A stretch of DNA of 64,000 nt from NCBI GenBank assembly GCA_026391735.1, contig JAPLDL010000015.1, forward strand, positions 124,001 to 188,000, in the 5' to 3' direction. The notes below the pieces were generated by a model. It was not told where the DNA came from. It worked only from the letters and a program-made list of their open reading frames with translations, and made no database searches. Position 1 is the stretch's first letter, and each line of letters opens with the position of its first letter. Positions 8,004 through 17,499 of the stretch are shown here, one piece after another. A program made the translations under genes and the position numbers. The DNA is from Bacteroidota bacterium. GTDB lineage: Bacteria; Bacteroidota; Bacteroidia; Bacteroidales; FEN-979.

Positions 8004-9464
8004 ATGATCTCAAAGCAGTTTTTCAAATCGTCAATGATCTACTCCCTGATCGGAGCCCTGCCTTATACCACCGGCGTTATCCTGATCCCTTTTTTTACCG
8101 CCCGCCTCACACCCGAGCAATTCGGGATCAACGCGATCTATTTTACCCTGATGTATTTTGTTCAGCTTGTTGCTTCAGCAGGGCTTGATACTTATATCGG
8201 GGTAAATTATTTTCAACAGAAAGACGATCCCCGTAAACTAAGTGAATTCCTTGGTACAGTGCTGATCGTCCTCATAACCCTGGGCACTGCGGTGTTTTTT
8301 ATCATGCTGATGGGAGGTAGCCTGCTGTTCAAAATCATTTTCAGGGGAGATACCGCCCTGCAGTTTTTCCCCTTCGGCATGATCACCGTATTTACTGCTA
8401 TTTTCAACGGTTTTTTCAAAACCTACTCCAATCTCCTGGTTAACCAGCAGCGACCCGAAAGGTTCTTCTGGCTGAATATTTCAAATTTCCTTATCATTCT
8501 TGCGGCTTCCCTGGGTATACTTTATGCCTACCCTTATACTCTGAAAGGGCCAATTATCGGGAGGCTGGTGCCAGCTATTGTTTCCTGCGCAGTTTCGGTG
8601 GTCATGCTTACCGGTGAATACGGACTGAAGTTCAGCCGCAAACATTTGAACGGCATGCTCGCCTTTTGCGCTCCGATGATCTTTTATGGAGCAATGATAT
8701 GGGTCGTGAACTATATTGACCGATACGTAATCAAGTATTTCATGATCGACCCGACTTACGTCGGTATATTTGATTTTGCAGTTAAACTTACCATGGGGAT
8801 TGGCTTGCTTCATACCGGCCTGGTGAATACCATTCAACCTAAGGTGTTTAATATCTGGAAGGATAATGATCTACATGAAAGCACTCAGCAAGTGAACCGG
8901 TATTACAACGGGTTCACAGCGATCACACTTTTAGTTCTGCCCCTGGTCACTATTGCCATTCCTCTTCTGGTACCGATTGTGATACGGAACCACATATATT
9001 ACCAGGCGTTTGGCTTTATCGGTATACTTTGCCTGGGTTATGCGACCAGCCCTGCATTTTATCTTTTTCTTGCCCCTTTATTTTATTTCAAGAAGACCAG
9101 ACTTCTTCCAAAAGTATTCCTGTATTCGGCGGTTATACAGATTGTTATGAGTAGTTTGCTGGTTTGGAAATTCGGACTTATGGGCGCCGTATTTTCCAAC
9201 TTCCTCATCAAACCCATTCAAGCCATGTTTCTTTATCTGGAAAGCCGGAAATTCTTTACGTATCACCTGAACCTGTGGAAGCTGATCTATATGCCTTTTG
9301 TGGTAATTGTGACAGGTACGCTGCTGTATGTTTTTTCTCCTGATAAAACAGGGATCATACCCGCCTGCATTCAATTTTTGATAACGGCGGTTCTTATTTA
9401 TTTTACCTACAAGAAGGAGCTGTTGCAGATCTTTCTACCCTTTATGAAAGGGAAAGTGACTTAA
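8004..9464 (+). CDS. Polysaccharide flippase (Wzx/MATE-like)
   Basis: Integral membrane protein of 486 residues with about 12-14 hydrophobic segments, starting MISKQFFKSSMIYSLIGALPYTTGVILIP and typical of the polysaccharide biosynthesis (MOP superfamily) exporters. It would move a lipid-linked oligosaccharide across the inner membrane. Conserved features include the polar N-terminal amphipathic stretch, QQRPERFFWLN in a cytoplasmic loop, and NYIDRYVIKYF in the middle. It follows the GT4 gene and ends tail to tail with the YihY gene, the two stops overlapping by 4 bp. Confidence 0.9.
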   Translation: MISKQFFKSSMIYSLIGALPYTTGVILIPFFTARLTPEQFGINAIYFTLMYFVQLVASAGLDTYIGVNYFQQKDDPRKLSEFLGTVLIVLITLGTAVFFIMLMGGSLLFKIIFRGDTALQFFPFGMITVFTAIFNGFFKTYSNLLVNQQRPERFFWLNISNFLIILAASLGILYAYPYTLKGPIIGRLVPAIVSCAVSVVMLTGEYGLKFSRKHLNGMLAFCAPMIFYGAMIWVVNYIDRYVIKYFMIDPTYVGIFDFAVKLTMGIGLLHTGLVNTIQPKVFNIWKDNDLHESTQQVNRYYNGFTAITLLVLPLVTIAIPLLVPIVIRNHIYYQAFGFIGILCLGYATSPAFYLFLAPLFYFKKTRLLPKVFLYSAVIQIVMSSLLVWKFGLMGAVFSNFLIKPIQAMFLYLESRKFFTYHLNLWKLIYMPFVVIVTGTLLYVFSPDKTGIIPACIQFLITAVLIYFTYKKELLQIFLPFMKGKVT

Positions 9465-10399
9465 AGCCTTGTATCGGCCTTCCCATGTTTGGCATCCTGT
9501 CCCGCCACATGTATACTTGCATTTACTTCAAAACCGATCAGCAGCACAAAAGCATTTGAATATATCCAGAGCATGATCACCAGCAGGGTGCCTATCGACC
9601 CGTACAATGCATTGTAACGGGAGAAATTATCCATATAAAAATTGAAACCCTGCGTCGTCACGACAATAAGCAGCGTGGATAAGCTGGAGCCTGCAGAAAT
9701 GAACCTGAAACGGTCTTTGCGCGAGGGAGCCAGGAAATACATGAATGAGATAGCAAAGAAAAGGACAGCCAGGATGATAAGCCAGCGCAATATCTGGAGG
9801 AGGAAAATAAAAAAATGGGCATTGACGATGATGTCAGGCAATGCCAGCTTTAGTATTTTAAATCCAAAGGTCATAAGTCCGATCGCGATGATCAGGAGGA
9901 AAGAGATTATAATAAGCAGGGCAAATGCAACTATATATTGTTTGATTGTTGAACGGGACTCGATGTCGTGATAGGTGTTGTTAAAAGCCTCAATCAAACT
10001 TTTAATGCCTTTGGTTGAAAAATAAAGGGCCAGAAAAAAGTTCAGGATCAAAACGCCGGATCTCGGCCTTGTAATGATATCGGTAATGGTTTCCTGAACT
10101 GAAGCCCATACAATATCGGGCATGAAGTCCTCGATCAGTGTCAACAGGGTTTGCTGGAAATTTGCGATGGGTATAAACGGGATAATGGAAAAGAGAAAGA
10201 TCAGGAACGGGAAGATGGCGAGGAAAAATGAAAATGATATTGCTGAAGCCCGGGTTGCAATATAGCCCTGCTGCATCCCTTTGAAAAAAGATCCGAATAC
10301 GTTGTATAGCGGTAGCCCGTCAAAGCCCGGAAGGATGATCTGTTTGGAGAGTTTAATCAGAAATGCAATGAATTTCAGGTCCAGGAATTTCTGCAGCAT
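9461..10399 (-). CDS. YihY/BrkB family membrane protein
   Basis: Inner membrane protein of 312 residues with about six hydrophobic helices and the YihY/BrkB signature, including ARASAISFSFFLAIFPFLIFLF near residue 50-70 and YGSIGTLLVIMLWIYSNAFVLLIGFEVN near the C-terminus. The family was once misnamed ribonuclease BN; its transport or other role is still unsettled. It has its own TATCTTTG promoter element at 10417. The 3' end overlaps the convergent flippase gene by 4 bp, with no terminator hairpin between them. Confidence 0.92.
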   Translation of the reverse strand: MLQKFLDLKFIAFLIKLSKQIILPGFDGLPLYNVFGSFFKGMQQGYIATRASAISFSFFLAIFPFLIFLFSIIPFIPIANFQQTLLTLIEDFMPDIVWASVQETITDIITRPRSGVLILNFFLALYFSTKGIKSLIEAFNNTYHDIESRSTIKQYIVAFALLIIISFLLIIAIGLMTFGFKILKLALPDIIVNAHFFIFLLQILRWLIILAVLFFAISFMYFLAPSRKDRFRFISAGSSLSTLLIVVTTQGFNFYMDNFSRYNALYGSIGTLLVIMLWIYSNAFVLLIGFEVNASIHVAGQDAKHGKADTRL

Positions 10400-10416
10400 A
10401 TCATATCAGGTTGATA

Positions 10417-10424
10417 CAAAGATA
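10417..10424 (-). promoter_or_regulatory. -7 element of the yihY-type gene
   Basis: Minus-strand TATCTTTG, a perfect TAnnTTTG, 18 bp before the ATG at 10399. Confidence 0.6.
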
Positions 10425-10448
10425 AAAAAAGCCTGGAAGAAGCGGGTT

Positions 10449-11753
10449 TTACTTTGGCTGCACTTTCTTCTTATTATAATCCCGAAGTTCTTTGATGCGG
10501 TTTTTTGCATACACCGAGTATGACATAACCTGTGGAAGATTTTGGGCTGATGAGGAATCTGTTGGCTTCATCTTCATAAACGCCTCATACCATGGCAGTG
10601 CCCTGGAGGGTTTATGAAGGCAGTAATCATACTGATAGGCGATCTTGAATACTATGGCCGGATCCTTTTCGTCTGTATTATGGGCTTTTAAAAGTATTTC
10701 CAGGGCAGTGTCAGGTTTTGAGTTTAAATTATATGCCCCGGCCAGTTCGGCATACAATGTGAGCAGGAACTGTTCGGAAGGCATAATGATCCTCATTGTT
10801 TTTTGAAGGTAACAGAGCCCGGTATCTGTGCTGAATGAGCGCATGGCCGAGACCCCGTAATAGAAACAGACCTCCACGTCGGTGGTGTCCAGAACATAGG
10901 CTTTCCTGAAGGAAGGAACAGCCGAGTCGTACATTTCAAGCTTATACCGGCAAAGCCCCAGGTATTTCAATGTGAATTTCGAGTTGTCGCCCATCCTCAT
11001 CGACCGCCTGAACCGTTCGGCTGAGCCCGGGTAGTCTTTTAAAAGGTAAGTGGCATAAGCATTAAGGCGCATTACTGAAAAGGCCTTTGGATTTTCCTGC
11101 ATAAACCTGGATGTAATGGCAACGGCCGAATCATAATCTTTATGGCGGATGAGGATGTTGGCTGCTTTAACCATGACGCCTGCATCGGCAGGATTGACAT
11201 GCAGCGCACGGTAATAGAAAAGCAGGGCTGAATCGGGTTTCCTGAGATCCTGGCAAACGTTGCCTATCTGTTTCAGAAGGTAAAAGGATGTGGAATCGTA
11301 TTTGTAAAGCGGGATCAGCAGTTTAAAGGCGGCAAGATTATCCTCCGTTTGGGAATAAAGAGCAGCCAGCTGTAAACATACCGATTCATTCAGGGAATCT
11401 TTTGCAAGTATCTTTTTATACCAGTGCACCGCCTGTTCGGTCTCGCCGGTTTGACGATACAGGCCGGCAAGCTTATTCATAATCCTGAGATTGCTGCTGT
11501 CGGCATGCCAGGCCAGCAGGAACAGGCTTTCTGCTTCCTTAAAACGGAACAGGGCCAACATGGCTTCCCCTTCAGGGAGTAAAATATCGGTCCTCGAGGT
11601 ATCTGTTGAACGAAGGTTTTCGGCAAGTGCAACCGCATCGTTATACTGGTAATTCTCAATAAGTGTCTTAAGCCTCTGAGAAGAGGTAGGTTGCTGTGCA
11701 AAAACATGGAAAGAAGCGATGACAAGCAGGACAGATATGGCCCGGATTTTCAT
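10449..11753 (-). CDS. TPR-repeat lipoprotein-like/periplasmic protein
   Basis: Protein of 434 residues with an N-terminal signal sequence (MKIRAISVLLVIASFHVFAQ) and about ten tetratricopeptide repeats, seen as regularly spaced A/L/Y patterns (for example EAESLFLLAWHADSSNLRIM, QAVHWYKKILAKDSLN). It is probably a periplasmic or outer-membrane-associated scaffold. A near-consensus promoter element TACTTTTA lies at 11782-11789. No partner is evident; the YihY gene follows after 49 bp and has its own promoter. Exact function unknown. Confidence 0.85.
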   Translation of the reverse strand: MKIRAISVLLVIASFHVFAQQPTSSQRLKTLIENYQYNDAVALAENLRSTDTSRTDILLPEGEAMLALFRFKEAESLFLLAWHADSSNLRIMNKLAGLYRQTGETEQAVHWYKKILAKDSLNESVCLQLAALYSQTEDNLAAFKLLIPLYKYDSTSFYLLKQIGNVCQDLRKPDSALLFYYRALHVNPADAGVMVKAANILIRHKDYDSAVAITSRFMQENPKAFSVMRLNAYATYLLKDYPGSAERFRRSMRMGDNSKFTLKYLGLCRYKLEMYDSAVPSFRKAYVLDTTDVEVCFYYGVSAMRSFSTDTGLCYLQKTMRIIMPSEQFLLTLYAELAGAYNLNSKPDTALEILLKAHNTDEKDPAIVFKIAYQYDYCLHKPSRALPWYEAFMKMKPTDSSSAQNLPQVMSYSVYAKNRIKELRDYNKKKVQPK

Positions 11754-11812
11754 TGATTATCAAGAAGGTTGTTTAGGAATATAAAAGTAAGAAATATTCC
11801 GAGAGATTGAAC

Positions 11813-13459
11813 CTAATAATTTACTTCTGTAACCCTGGAAAGCGAGGGTTCAGTCCGTCCCGTCATCCGTTTATTAAACTCATCTTCACTTTTATGTTCC
11901 ATGACGGCCAGGGTTTTATTTACTGAAGTAATGATATACTTCCTTTGCTTCTGGAAATGGATGAACATGGCAGCAAGGTTCACTGCGGCTTCGATACCAA
12001 GCGGGTTCCGTATGATGACTTTAAAAAACATTTTCCAGTATTCAAGGCCGGTTTCCCTTGAAAATCCGGCTTCTTTGCAAACACGCAGGAAGGATCGCAT
12101 GTAAATGAGCCAGGTCGAAAACGAGGGTTTATGACGGTACTTCGGCTTGATTTTCAGGCCGGTGTAAATAATACGCTTGTAATAGTTTTCAGGATTATAA
12201 ACGGTACCGAGAACATTAATATAATTTTTAAGGACTTCTGCGCGAGGGATGAGTGTGGCAAAGTTAAGCCCGCTGGTCATCTGATCGATATCAGTATCGC
12301 TTACTGTTTGAGCGGCCATATGAAACAGCCTGCCTTCCTCATCCAGTCTTTTTGTTAGTTGTGTATTCGGAAGTGCATACAACAAGCCGATCATTGCCAT
12401 GCAGATGCCTGATTCCTGTATGGAATTGATCATGTTGGAGGCAATCTGCCTGCTTTCGCTGTCGAATCCGATGATGTACCCGCCGTTACTTACCATACCA
12501 TATGAGAGTATCTTGCGCACGGCATCCCCGATAGGTTTGTTTACATTCTGGTTCTTATTGTTCTGTGTAAGGGCATCGTTCTCGGGGGTTTCGATGCCGA
12601 GAAATACATACCTGAAGTCACAGTCCTGCATGAGCTGTAAAAGTTCGTCATCGTCGGCCAGGTTAACCGAGGCTTCTGTAGTAAAGTAAAACGGATACTT
12701 CCTTGCTTTTGTCCAGACTTTAATCTCCTGCAACAACTCTTTTACTTTTTTCTTATTGCCTATGAAATTGTCATCAACCATGTCGATGTGGCCCCGGTAA
12801 CCCAGGTCGTAGAGAGTTTGCAGTTCTTTAAGGATATGCTCGTTTGTTTTAAACCGGGGGGTTCGGCCGAACAGCTCGATCACGTCACAGAATTCGCAGT
12901 TGAACGGGCAGCCGCGGATAAACTGCATACCTATCATAATATAATCCCTGAAACGGATAAGATCGTAACGGGGGACCACCGATTCAAGCATATTGGCTCT
13001 TTCGGTTGAATTATATGTGCCGGAAGTAATCCCAACCTCAAGGTCTCTCAGGAACATAGGGATGGTGATCTCGCCTTCCCCAAGGACCAGAAAATCGGCT
13101 TCTTTGTAAAGGCCGGGCTGGGAGGTAGGATCTGGGCCTCCAACAACCACAAGGCGTTCAAGTTCATGGGCCCTGGAGATGAATTCGAGCATGCTCTTTT
13201 GCTGGGGAAGCATTCCTCCCGTACAAACGATATCAGCCCATAGAAGCTGCTCGTCCAGCAGAGGCTCAACATTCTCGTCGATCAGTTTAAAAATCCATTG
13301 CTGTGGAAGAAGAGCCGCAACAGTAAGCAATCCCAATGGGGCTGCGGGGTACTTTGCGCCCACGATGTCGCAAACATCCTGGTAATTCCAAAAACTAAAC
13401 GCGGAAAATTTCGTCTGAACAAGCAGACATTTGGTAGGGCCTCCAAATAGATCCCTCAT
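11813..13459 (-). CDS. B12-binding-type radical SAM protein with DUF4070 C-terminus
   Basis: Radical SAM enzyme of 548 residues. Residues 1-150 look like a cobalamin-binding (Rossmann) domain of the B12-radical SAM group, although no DxHxxG cobalamin ligand motif is visible. The radical SAM core begins with GCPFNCEFCD, a CxxxCxxC cluster motif at Cys184, 188 and 191 that would hold the 4Fe-4S cluster. It continues with FYFTTEASVNLADDDELL and FRYVFLGIETPE. The C-terminal ~150 residues resemble DUF4070. Related proteins include hopanoid and lipid-modifying enzymes, but the substrate here cannot be assigned. It is not in an obvious operon. Confidence 0.87.
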   Translation of the reverse strand: MRDLFGGPTKCLLVQTKFSAFSFWNYQDVCDIVGAKYPAAPLGLLTVAALLPQQWIFKLIDENVEPLLDEQLLWADIVCTGGMLPQQKSMLEFISRAHELERLVVVGGPDPTSQPGLYKEADFLVLGEGEITIPMFLRDLEVGITSGTYNSTERANMLESVVPRYDLIRFRDYIMIGMQFIRGCPFNCEFCDVIELFGRTPRFKTNEHILKELQTLYDLGYRGHIDMVDDNFIGNKKKVKELLQEIKVWTKARKYPFYFTTEASVNLADDDELLQLMQDCDFRYVFLGIETPENDALTQNNKNQNVNKPIGDAVRKILSYGMVSNGGYIIGFDSESRQIASNMINSIQESGICMAMIGLLYALPNTQLTKRLDEEGRLFHMAAQTVSDTDIDQMTSGLNFATLIPRAEVLKNYINVLGTVYNPENYYKRIIYTGLKIKPKYRHKPSFSTWLIYMRSFLRVCKEAGFSRETGLEYWKMFFKVIIRNPLGIEAAVNLAAMFIHFQKQRKYIITSVNKTLAVMEHKSEDEFNKRMTGRTEPSLSRVTEVNY

Positions 13460-13507
13460 GTTAATCCCTTCTCAATAAGAACAATTCATTCGGTGTAATA
13501 ATAAATG

Positions 13508-13544
13508 AAAACTCTGAACCGCACTTAAAATTGCGTGCTCAGAG
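13508..13544 (-). terminator. Probable terminator of the tmRNA gene
   Basis: On the minus strand CTCTGA pairs with TCAGAG, with a further CGCA/TGCG inner stem across a small internal loop, followed by TTTT and a T-rich stretch. It begins 8 bp after the tmRNA 3' end. Confidence 0.6.
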
Positions 13545-13551
13545 GTTTTTG

Positions 13552-13921
13552 TGGAGCTGGGGGGATTCGAACCCCCGTCCAAACAGGCAGCAAAACTGCT
13601 TTCTACATGCTTAGCCAGCGGTTGATTGTCGGGAGAAGGATGGCCCGCGGCAGGCCGGCCTAAACCGTAGTTACCTTAATTTCGGATGTTCACCGGAACC
13701 TTGAACAGCCTATCCCGTCGTTTCTGATGCCTCGGTCGGGACGCCGGCAGGAGGGGCTTCCCGGGAGACAACTGTTGACTAATCTCTAAGATTAGGCAGC
13801 CAGTCTGTAAGCGAAGTTATCGCCGTTTATTGTTTGTGCGGATTCGTATTTACGGGACTGATCCTCGAACTCCCGGCATGCTTACAATCCCACTTCCCTG
13901 CTGTCAAAACCGGTCAACCCC
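13552..13921 (-). ncRNA. ssrA: Transfer-messenger RNA (tmRNA)
   Basis: The tRNA-like ends fold together: 5' GGGGUUG pairs with 3' CAGCUCC (one G-U pair on each side as in E. coli), with discriminator A at 13552 and no encoded CCA. The T arm is GGGGG-UUCGAAU-CCCCC. Total length about 370 nt, normal for tmRNA. The mRNA-like part appears to start at GCA (13839) and runs to UAA (13792), giving the tag AQTINGDNFAYRLAA. The LAA end is the usual protease degron; fifteen residues is longer than the ten of E. coli. tmRNA rescues stalled ribosomes together with SmpB. A TATATTTG promoter element lies 26 bp upstream. Confidence 0.96.
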
Positions 13922-13946
13922 AGGTAATTACATGTGAAAAAGTTTG

Positions 13947-13954
13947 CAAATATA
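13947..13954 (-). promoter_or_regulatory. -7 element of the tmRNA promoter
   Basis: Minus-strand TATATTTG, a perfect match to TAnnTTTG. Start would be near 13942, giving about 20 nt to be processed off the tmRNA 5' end. No clear -33 TTTG is seen; the octamer array begins 23 bp upstream. Confidence 0.65.
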
Positions 13955-13976
13955 CGAAAATTTCATGGAAATAGGT

Positions 13977-14064
13977 GGATAATTGGATATCTAGATAACT
14001 GGATAGCTGGATAACTGGATAACTGGATAGCTGGATAACTGGATAGCTGGATAACTGGATAACT
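13977..14064. repeat. Octamer tandem repeat, 11 units of GGATARCT
   Basis: Eleven 8-bp steps, mostly GGATAACT and GGATAGCT; the first three units are degenerate. It is the same unit family as 3151-3334. It sits between the tmRNA promoter and the end of gpsA, in the 644-bp gap that also holds the tmRNA gene. Confidence 0.93.
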
Positions 14065-14103
14065 GGAGGTCTAGCTATCCCGGATCGGCGCGAAGCGCTG
14101 ACA

Positions 14104-15093
14104 TCAAGGTTCTTCCATCTCCAGGACCGAACTCACGAATTTTGAAATATCGTATTTCCCGGTAAAGATCCTGTAAAGTTCACTCATAATAGGAAATCGG
14201 TTTTCCGCGCCGGTTTCTTTGGCAATTTTATTGTAGAAAACAGTTGCTGCAGTTTTTCCTTCAAGCACAAGTTCATGGGAGACATGTTCAGTAAAGAACC
14301 CTTTACCTATCAATAGCCCAAGTGTGCGGTTGCGGCTGAGATCATTGAGCGCGGTCAGTGTAAAATCCCCGTATCCGCAGTATTTATAAAGGGTTTCTTC
14401 CTTTCCCCCGAAATACAGCATAATATTCATCATTTCCCTGAATGCCCTGGTCAGGATCAGGAATCTCAGGTTTGGCGAATTATACTGGGCATCCACTATT
14501 CCCAATACAATAGCGTAGATATTCTTAAGGATGCTGAGGAATTCGACCCCCTGAATATCTTCACTGAAATCCAGGTATATGGTCGAACCTTTGAATAATT
14601 CAGATACTTGTAAGTCAATCCCGGCACCCGGATGACCTAATGTAAACCCGGTAGGGATGTGATTGATGATTTCCTTGGCGAAACTTGGTCCTTTTAAAGT
14701 GCATATGGGATTGACGAACTCCCGATTCAGACATTCAACGATCGTGTTTTCACCATAGCCAAATCCTTTAGCAAGATTTACCAAAATTGCATCACCCGGA
14801 ATATGCTCTTTGATGGACTTCAGGTAATCCAGCATGGCCACCGAAGGGATAGCCAGAAATATTATCGATGATCCATGCAGCCTGCTTTCATCGTTTGTTG
14901 CCCTTAATGAGGCATGCAGATGATGTCCCGGGAAATACCTTGCATTAATATGCTGCTCGTTGATGGCCCTTACGACATTCTCTTCAATAGAAACCAGCAG
15001 AATCTCACCTTGATTGTTTTCCGCTATAATGTTTCCCAGGGCGGTACCAATGGTTCCTGCACCTATAACTGATATCTTGTTCTTTCCTTCCAT
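14104..15093 (-). CDS. gpsA: Glycerol-3-phosphate dehydrogenase [NAD(P)+]
   Basis: Cytoplasmic enzyme of 329 residues that reduces dihydroxyacetone phosphate to sn-glycerol-3-phosphate for phospholipid synthesis. N-terminal Rossmann motif GAGTIG (11-16); then NLAKGF with the conserved catalytic lysine region, GPSFAKEI, and KNIYAIVLGI. The C-terminal domain has the family signature GDFTLTALNDLSRNRTLG followed by GKG. Length is typical. It lies 9 bp downstream of the histidine kinase gene and is probably the last gene of that operon, an unusual partner for a housekeeping lipid gene. Confidence 0.93.
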   Translation of the reverse strand: MEGKNKISVIGAGTIGTALGNIIAENNQGEILLVSIEENVVRAINEQHINARYFPGHHLHASLRATNDESRLHGSSIIFLAIPSVAMLDYLKSIKEHIPGDAILVNLAKGFGYGENTIVECLNREFVNPICTLKGPSFAKEIINHIPTGFTLGHPGAGIDLQVSELFKGSTIYLDFSEDIQGVEFLSILKNIYAIVLGIVDAQYNSPNLRFLILTRAFREMMNIMLYFGGKEETLYKYCGYGDFTLTALNDLSRNRTLGLLIGKGFFTEHVSHELVLEGKTAATVFYNKIAKETGAENRFPIMSELYRIFTGKYDISKFVSSVLEMEEP

Positions 15094-15102
15094 TCTTTGT
15101 CC

Positions 15103-17499
15103 TCAGTTAAAATCTTTCGGGAATGCAGCAAAACGCAGTGTAAATGTTGCGCCCGGCTGACGACTTATCTCATACTGCGCCTCAAGCTGTTCAATGAGAA
15201 TCTTGACAATCTGGGAACCGGTTGAAATACTTTCTTCAAGCGAAAAACTCTCCTGAAGGCCAATCCCGTTATCCTTAATGATGAGAATATAGTAAATTGA
15301 TTCAAGACCTTTCCCGGCACTCTCTGTCGATTTATCAAGCTTCAGGTCAATCCAAACATCCCCGTTGGCATTATTTGGGAAAGCATATTTAAATGCGTTT
15401 GTAAGAAGCTCATTGACGATCAGCCCCAAAGGCAGTGCAATTTCAATTCTTGCAGCACATTCCTGCACCGAAGTGTGTATCCTGATATTAGGCTTGCTGA
15501 AAGCGCTGCTGATAATACTGGTGAGCCGGTCGAGATATGAACCAAGAGGAATGGCATCAATACTTTGATTATGATATAATTGTTCATGAACCAGCGACAT
15601 GGTCCTGACCCTTAGCTGAAGGTCAATTAACGGCATGTCAAGGGAATCGGCTCTCGTAAACTGTTTCTGTAGTTCCATCAGGCTGATCAGTATGGCGAAA
15701 TTATTTTTTACCCTGTGATGGATCTCATAAAGCAGAACTTCTTTCTGCCTTTCATTCTCGGCAAGCTGCTCTTCATAAAGAACCCGGTCGGAAATATCCC
15801 TGACGATAGTCACGAGTTCCTCGACCCCGCCGCTAACAGGATCAATCATCGGATTGATATGATTTTCAACCCAGAATGATTTGCCGTCCTTCTTCCTTGC
15901 CTTGTATACCAGGATTTGCGGGGCTTTTCGCTGCATTATGGATTCCAGAGAGGCTTTAACCTGTTTCCTGTATGCCAGGTCAACTACTTCAAAGGAATCC
16001 GGTCTGGTAACAAGTTCTTCCTCGGTATACCCATACATGAAAAGACAGCTTGGAGAAACGTATTGTCTTTTCAAATCGCTGGTAAAAAGAGAAACCACAT
16101 CCGGAGAATGCTCGGCCAGGAAACGGTAAAGGTTTTCGCTTTCCTCAAAATGCCGTTCTGCTTCTTTATGTTCCCGGATCTCGTTTTCCAGTTTGAAATT
16201 CAGTACCTGCAGCTCCTTTTCTGACCTCTGAGTCCTTTTGGTCAACACATGGACCACTATCCCGACTATCAGTATCAGTGACAGGATGATCATCATGAAA
16301 AGCAGTTGAAGCCTGTGGTTCCGTAGATCAAGCTGCTGGGCTTCATTCTGATGCGAAAGTAAGTTATGCGTATTCTCAACGTCCTGTACAAGGTGCTCTG
16401 CCTCAATTGTCTGTATGGCGACCTTGTTACGGTCCTCCATGATTTTTAAATGATACGCTAAATATTTCTGGTAATGGTAAAGGCTTAACTTGTAATTCTT
16501 CTGAAGTGCATAACAGTCGGCAAGCAATTCATTAGCTTCCTCGATAAGGTTGTTGCGTCGCTCCTCAGTGCTTCGTTCAAGGCCAAGCCGAAGATAATAC
16601 ACAGCCGAATCATAGGTCCCTACTTCCATAAAGGAACCCCCTACATTGATGAGGGAGGAAATGATAAGGGTTTTGATCCCTGAAGTTAACCTTTCATTAT
16701 ACGCTTTCTTGTTGAATTCCAGGGCAAGCCGTTTCTTTCCCAATACGGAATATGCATGAGCGATCCTGGTATTAAGCACACTGACTTCCCTTTGGTCGTT
16801 CAACAACCTGAAAATTTCTATCGCCTTCTGATAAATAAAAATAGCCCTGTTGAATTGCTTTAACTGGATTAAAGCATCTCCGATCAGTTTATATGCCCTT
16901 CCAATACCCAGGTTGTTATTCAGGCGATTGTAATATCCGGCGCTACGGTAGAAACAATCCACAGCTTCCCAGTTATTACCTTTTCCCATAGCGACATTAC
17001 CTTTGGTAAGACATAATATTGCCGGTTCTTCAGGATTTCTGGATTTGCCTAAAATGGCATATGCATTTTCAAGGTATAGCTGAGCCCTGTTCGGATCCTT
17101 TAACCTGAGAAAGACTTCAATTATCGATTGGTTCAGCAGGATCTGGTTGTCGACATCTTTAACAGCCTGATAAATGTCGAGGCTCTTGAAATAGTAATCC
17201 AGGGCGACCGGGAAATTATCCTGGTTAAGATTGGCAATTCCAAGATAATACAAAGCCAATGCTTCACCTTCCTGGTAATGGCAGCTTCTGGCAAGATTCA
17301 GGCTCTGATTGGCCAGTATTTTGCACGATGGAATTTCATCATAAGAGCATTTCCCTGCCAGGAAATTAAGCGAGTCGACCTGCCTTATAATAACAGGCAA
17401 TTCAGGCTTATCCTCCGTTGCAACCGCATTGTTTACCTGAAGACAAAAGACAAGAAGAATACCAAAAAGCCGCAAAGAATTCATAACCCGAAGGATCAT
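15103..17499 (-). CDS. TPR-PAS sensor histidine kinase (HisKA_2 type)
   Basis: Membrane sensor kinase of 798 residues. An N-terminal signal or anchor segment precedes a periplasmic region with about six TPR repeats (roughly 60-350), a transmembrane helix (about 399-420, LLFMMIILSLILIVGIVVHV), a coiled coil, a PAS domain (about 455-575) and a kinase core. The H box is EIHHRVKNN, typical of the HisKA_2/LytS-like class; the ATPase part has NELLTNAFKYAF (N box) and KDNGIGL (G box). The ATG at 17499 overlaps the stop of the methyltransferase (ATGA) and is preferred over an upstream in-frame start at 17571 inside that gene. No response regulator is adjacent. Confidence 0.92.
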   Translation of the reverse strand: MILRVMNSLRLFGILLVFCLQVNNAVATEDKPELPVIIRQVDSLNFLAGKCSYDEIPSCKILANQSLNLARSCHYQEGEALALYYLGIANLNQDNFPVALDYYFKSLDIYQAVKDVDNQILLNQSIIEVFLRLKDPNRAQLYLENAYAILGKSRNPEEPAILCLTKGNVAMGKGNNWEAVDCFYRSAGYYNRLNNNLGIGRAYKLIGDALIQLKQFNRAIFIYQKAIEIFRLLNDQREVSVLNTRIAHAYSVLGKKRLALEFNKKAYNERLTSGIKTLIISSLINVGGSFMEVGTYDSAVYYLRLGLERSTEERRNNLIEEANELLADCYALQKNYKLSLYHYQKYLAYHLKIMEDRNKVAIQTIEAEHLVQDVENTHNLLSHQNEAQQLDLRNHRLQLLFMMIILSLILIVGIVVHVLTKRTQRSEKELQVLNFKLENEIREHKEAERHFEESENLYRFLAEHSPDVVSLFTSDLKRQYVSPSCLFMYGYTEEELVTRPDSFEVVDLAYRKQVKASLESIMQRKAPQILVYKARKKDGKSFWVENHINPMIDPVSGGVEELVTIVRDISDRVLYEEQLAENERQKEVLLYEIHHRVKNNFAILISLMELQKQFTRADSLDMPLIDLQLRVRTMSLVHEQLYHNQSIDAIPLGSYLDRLTSIISSAFSKPNIRIHTSVQECAARIEIALPLGLIVNELLTNAFKYAFPNNANGDVWIDLKLDKSTESAGKGLESIYYILIIKDNGIGLQESFSLEESISTGSQIVKILIEQLEAQYEISRQPGATFTLRFAAFPKDFN

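Noticed and set aside
9461-10399. Ribonuclease BN
   Set aside because: The YihY/BrkB family was misassigned as RNase BN; the protein is an integral membrane protein without nuclease motifs.
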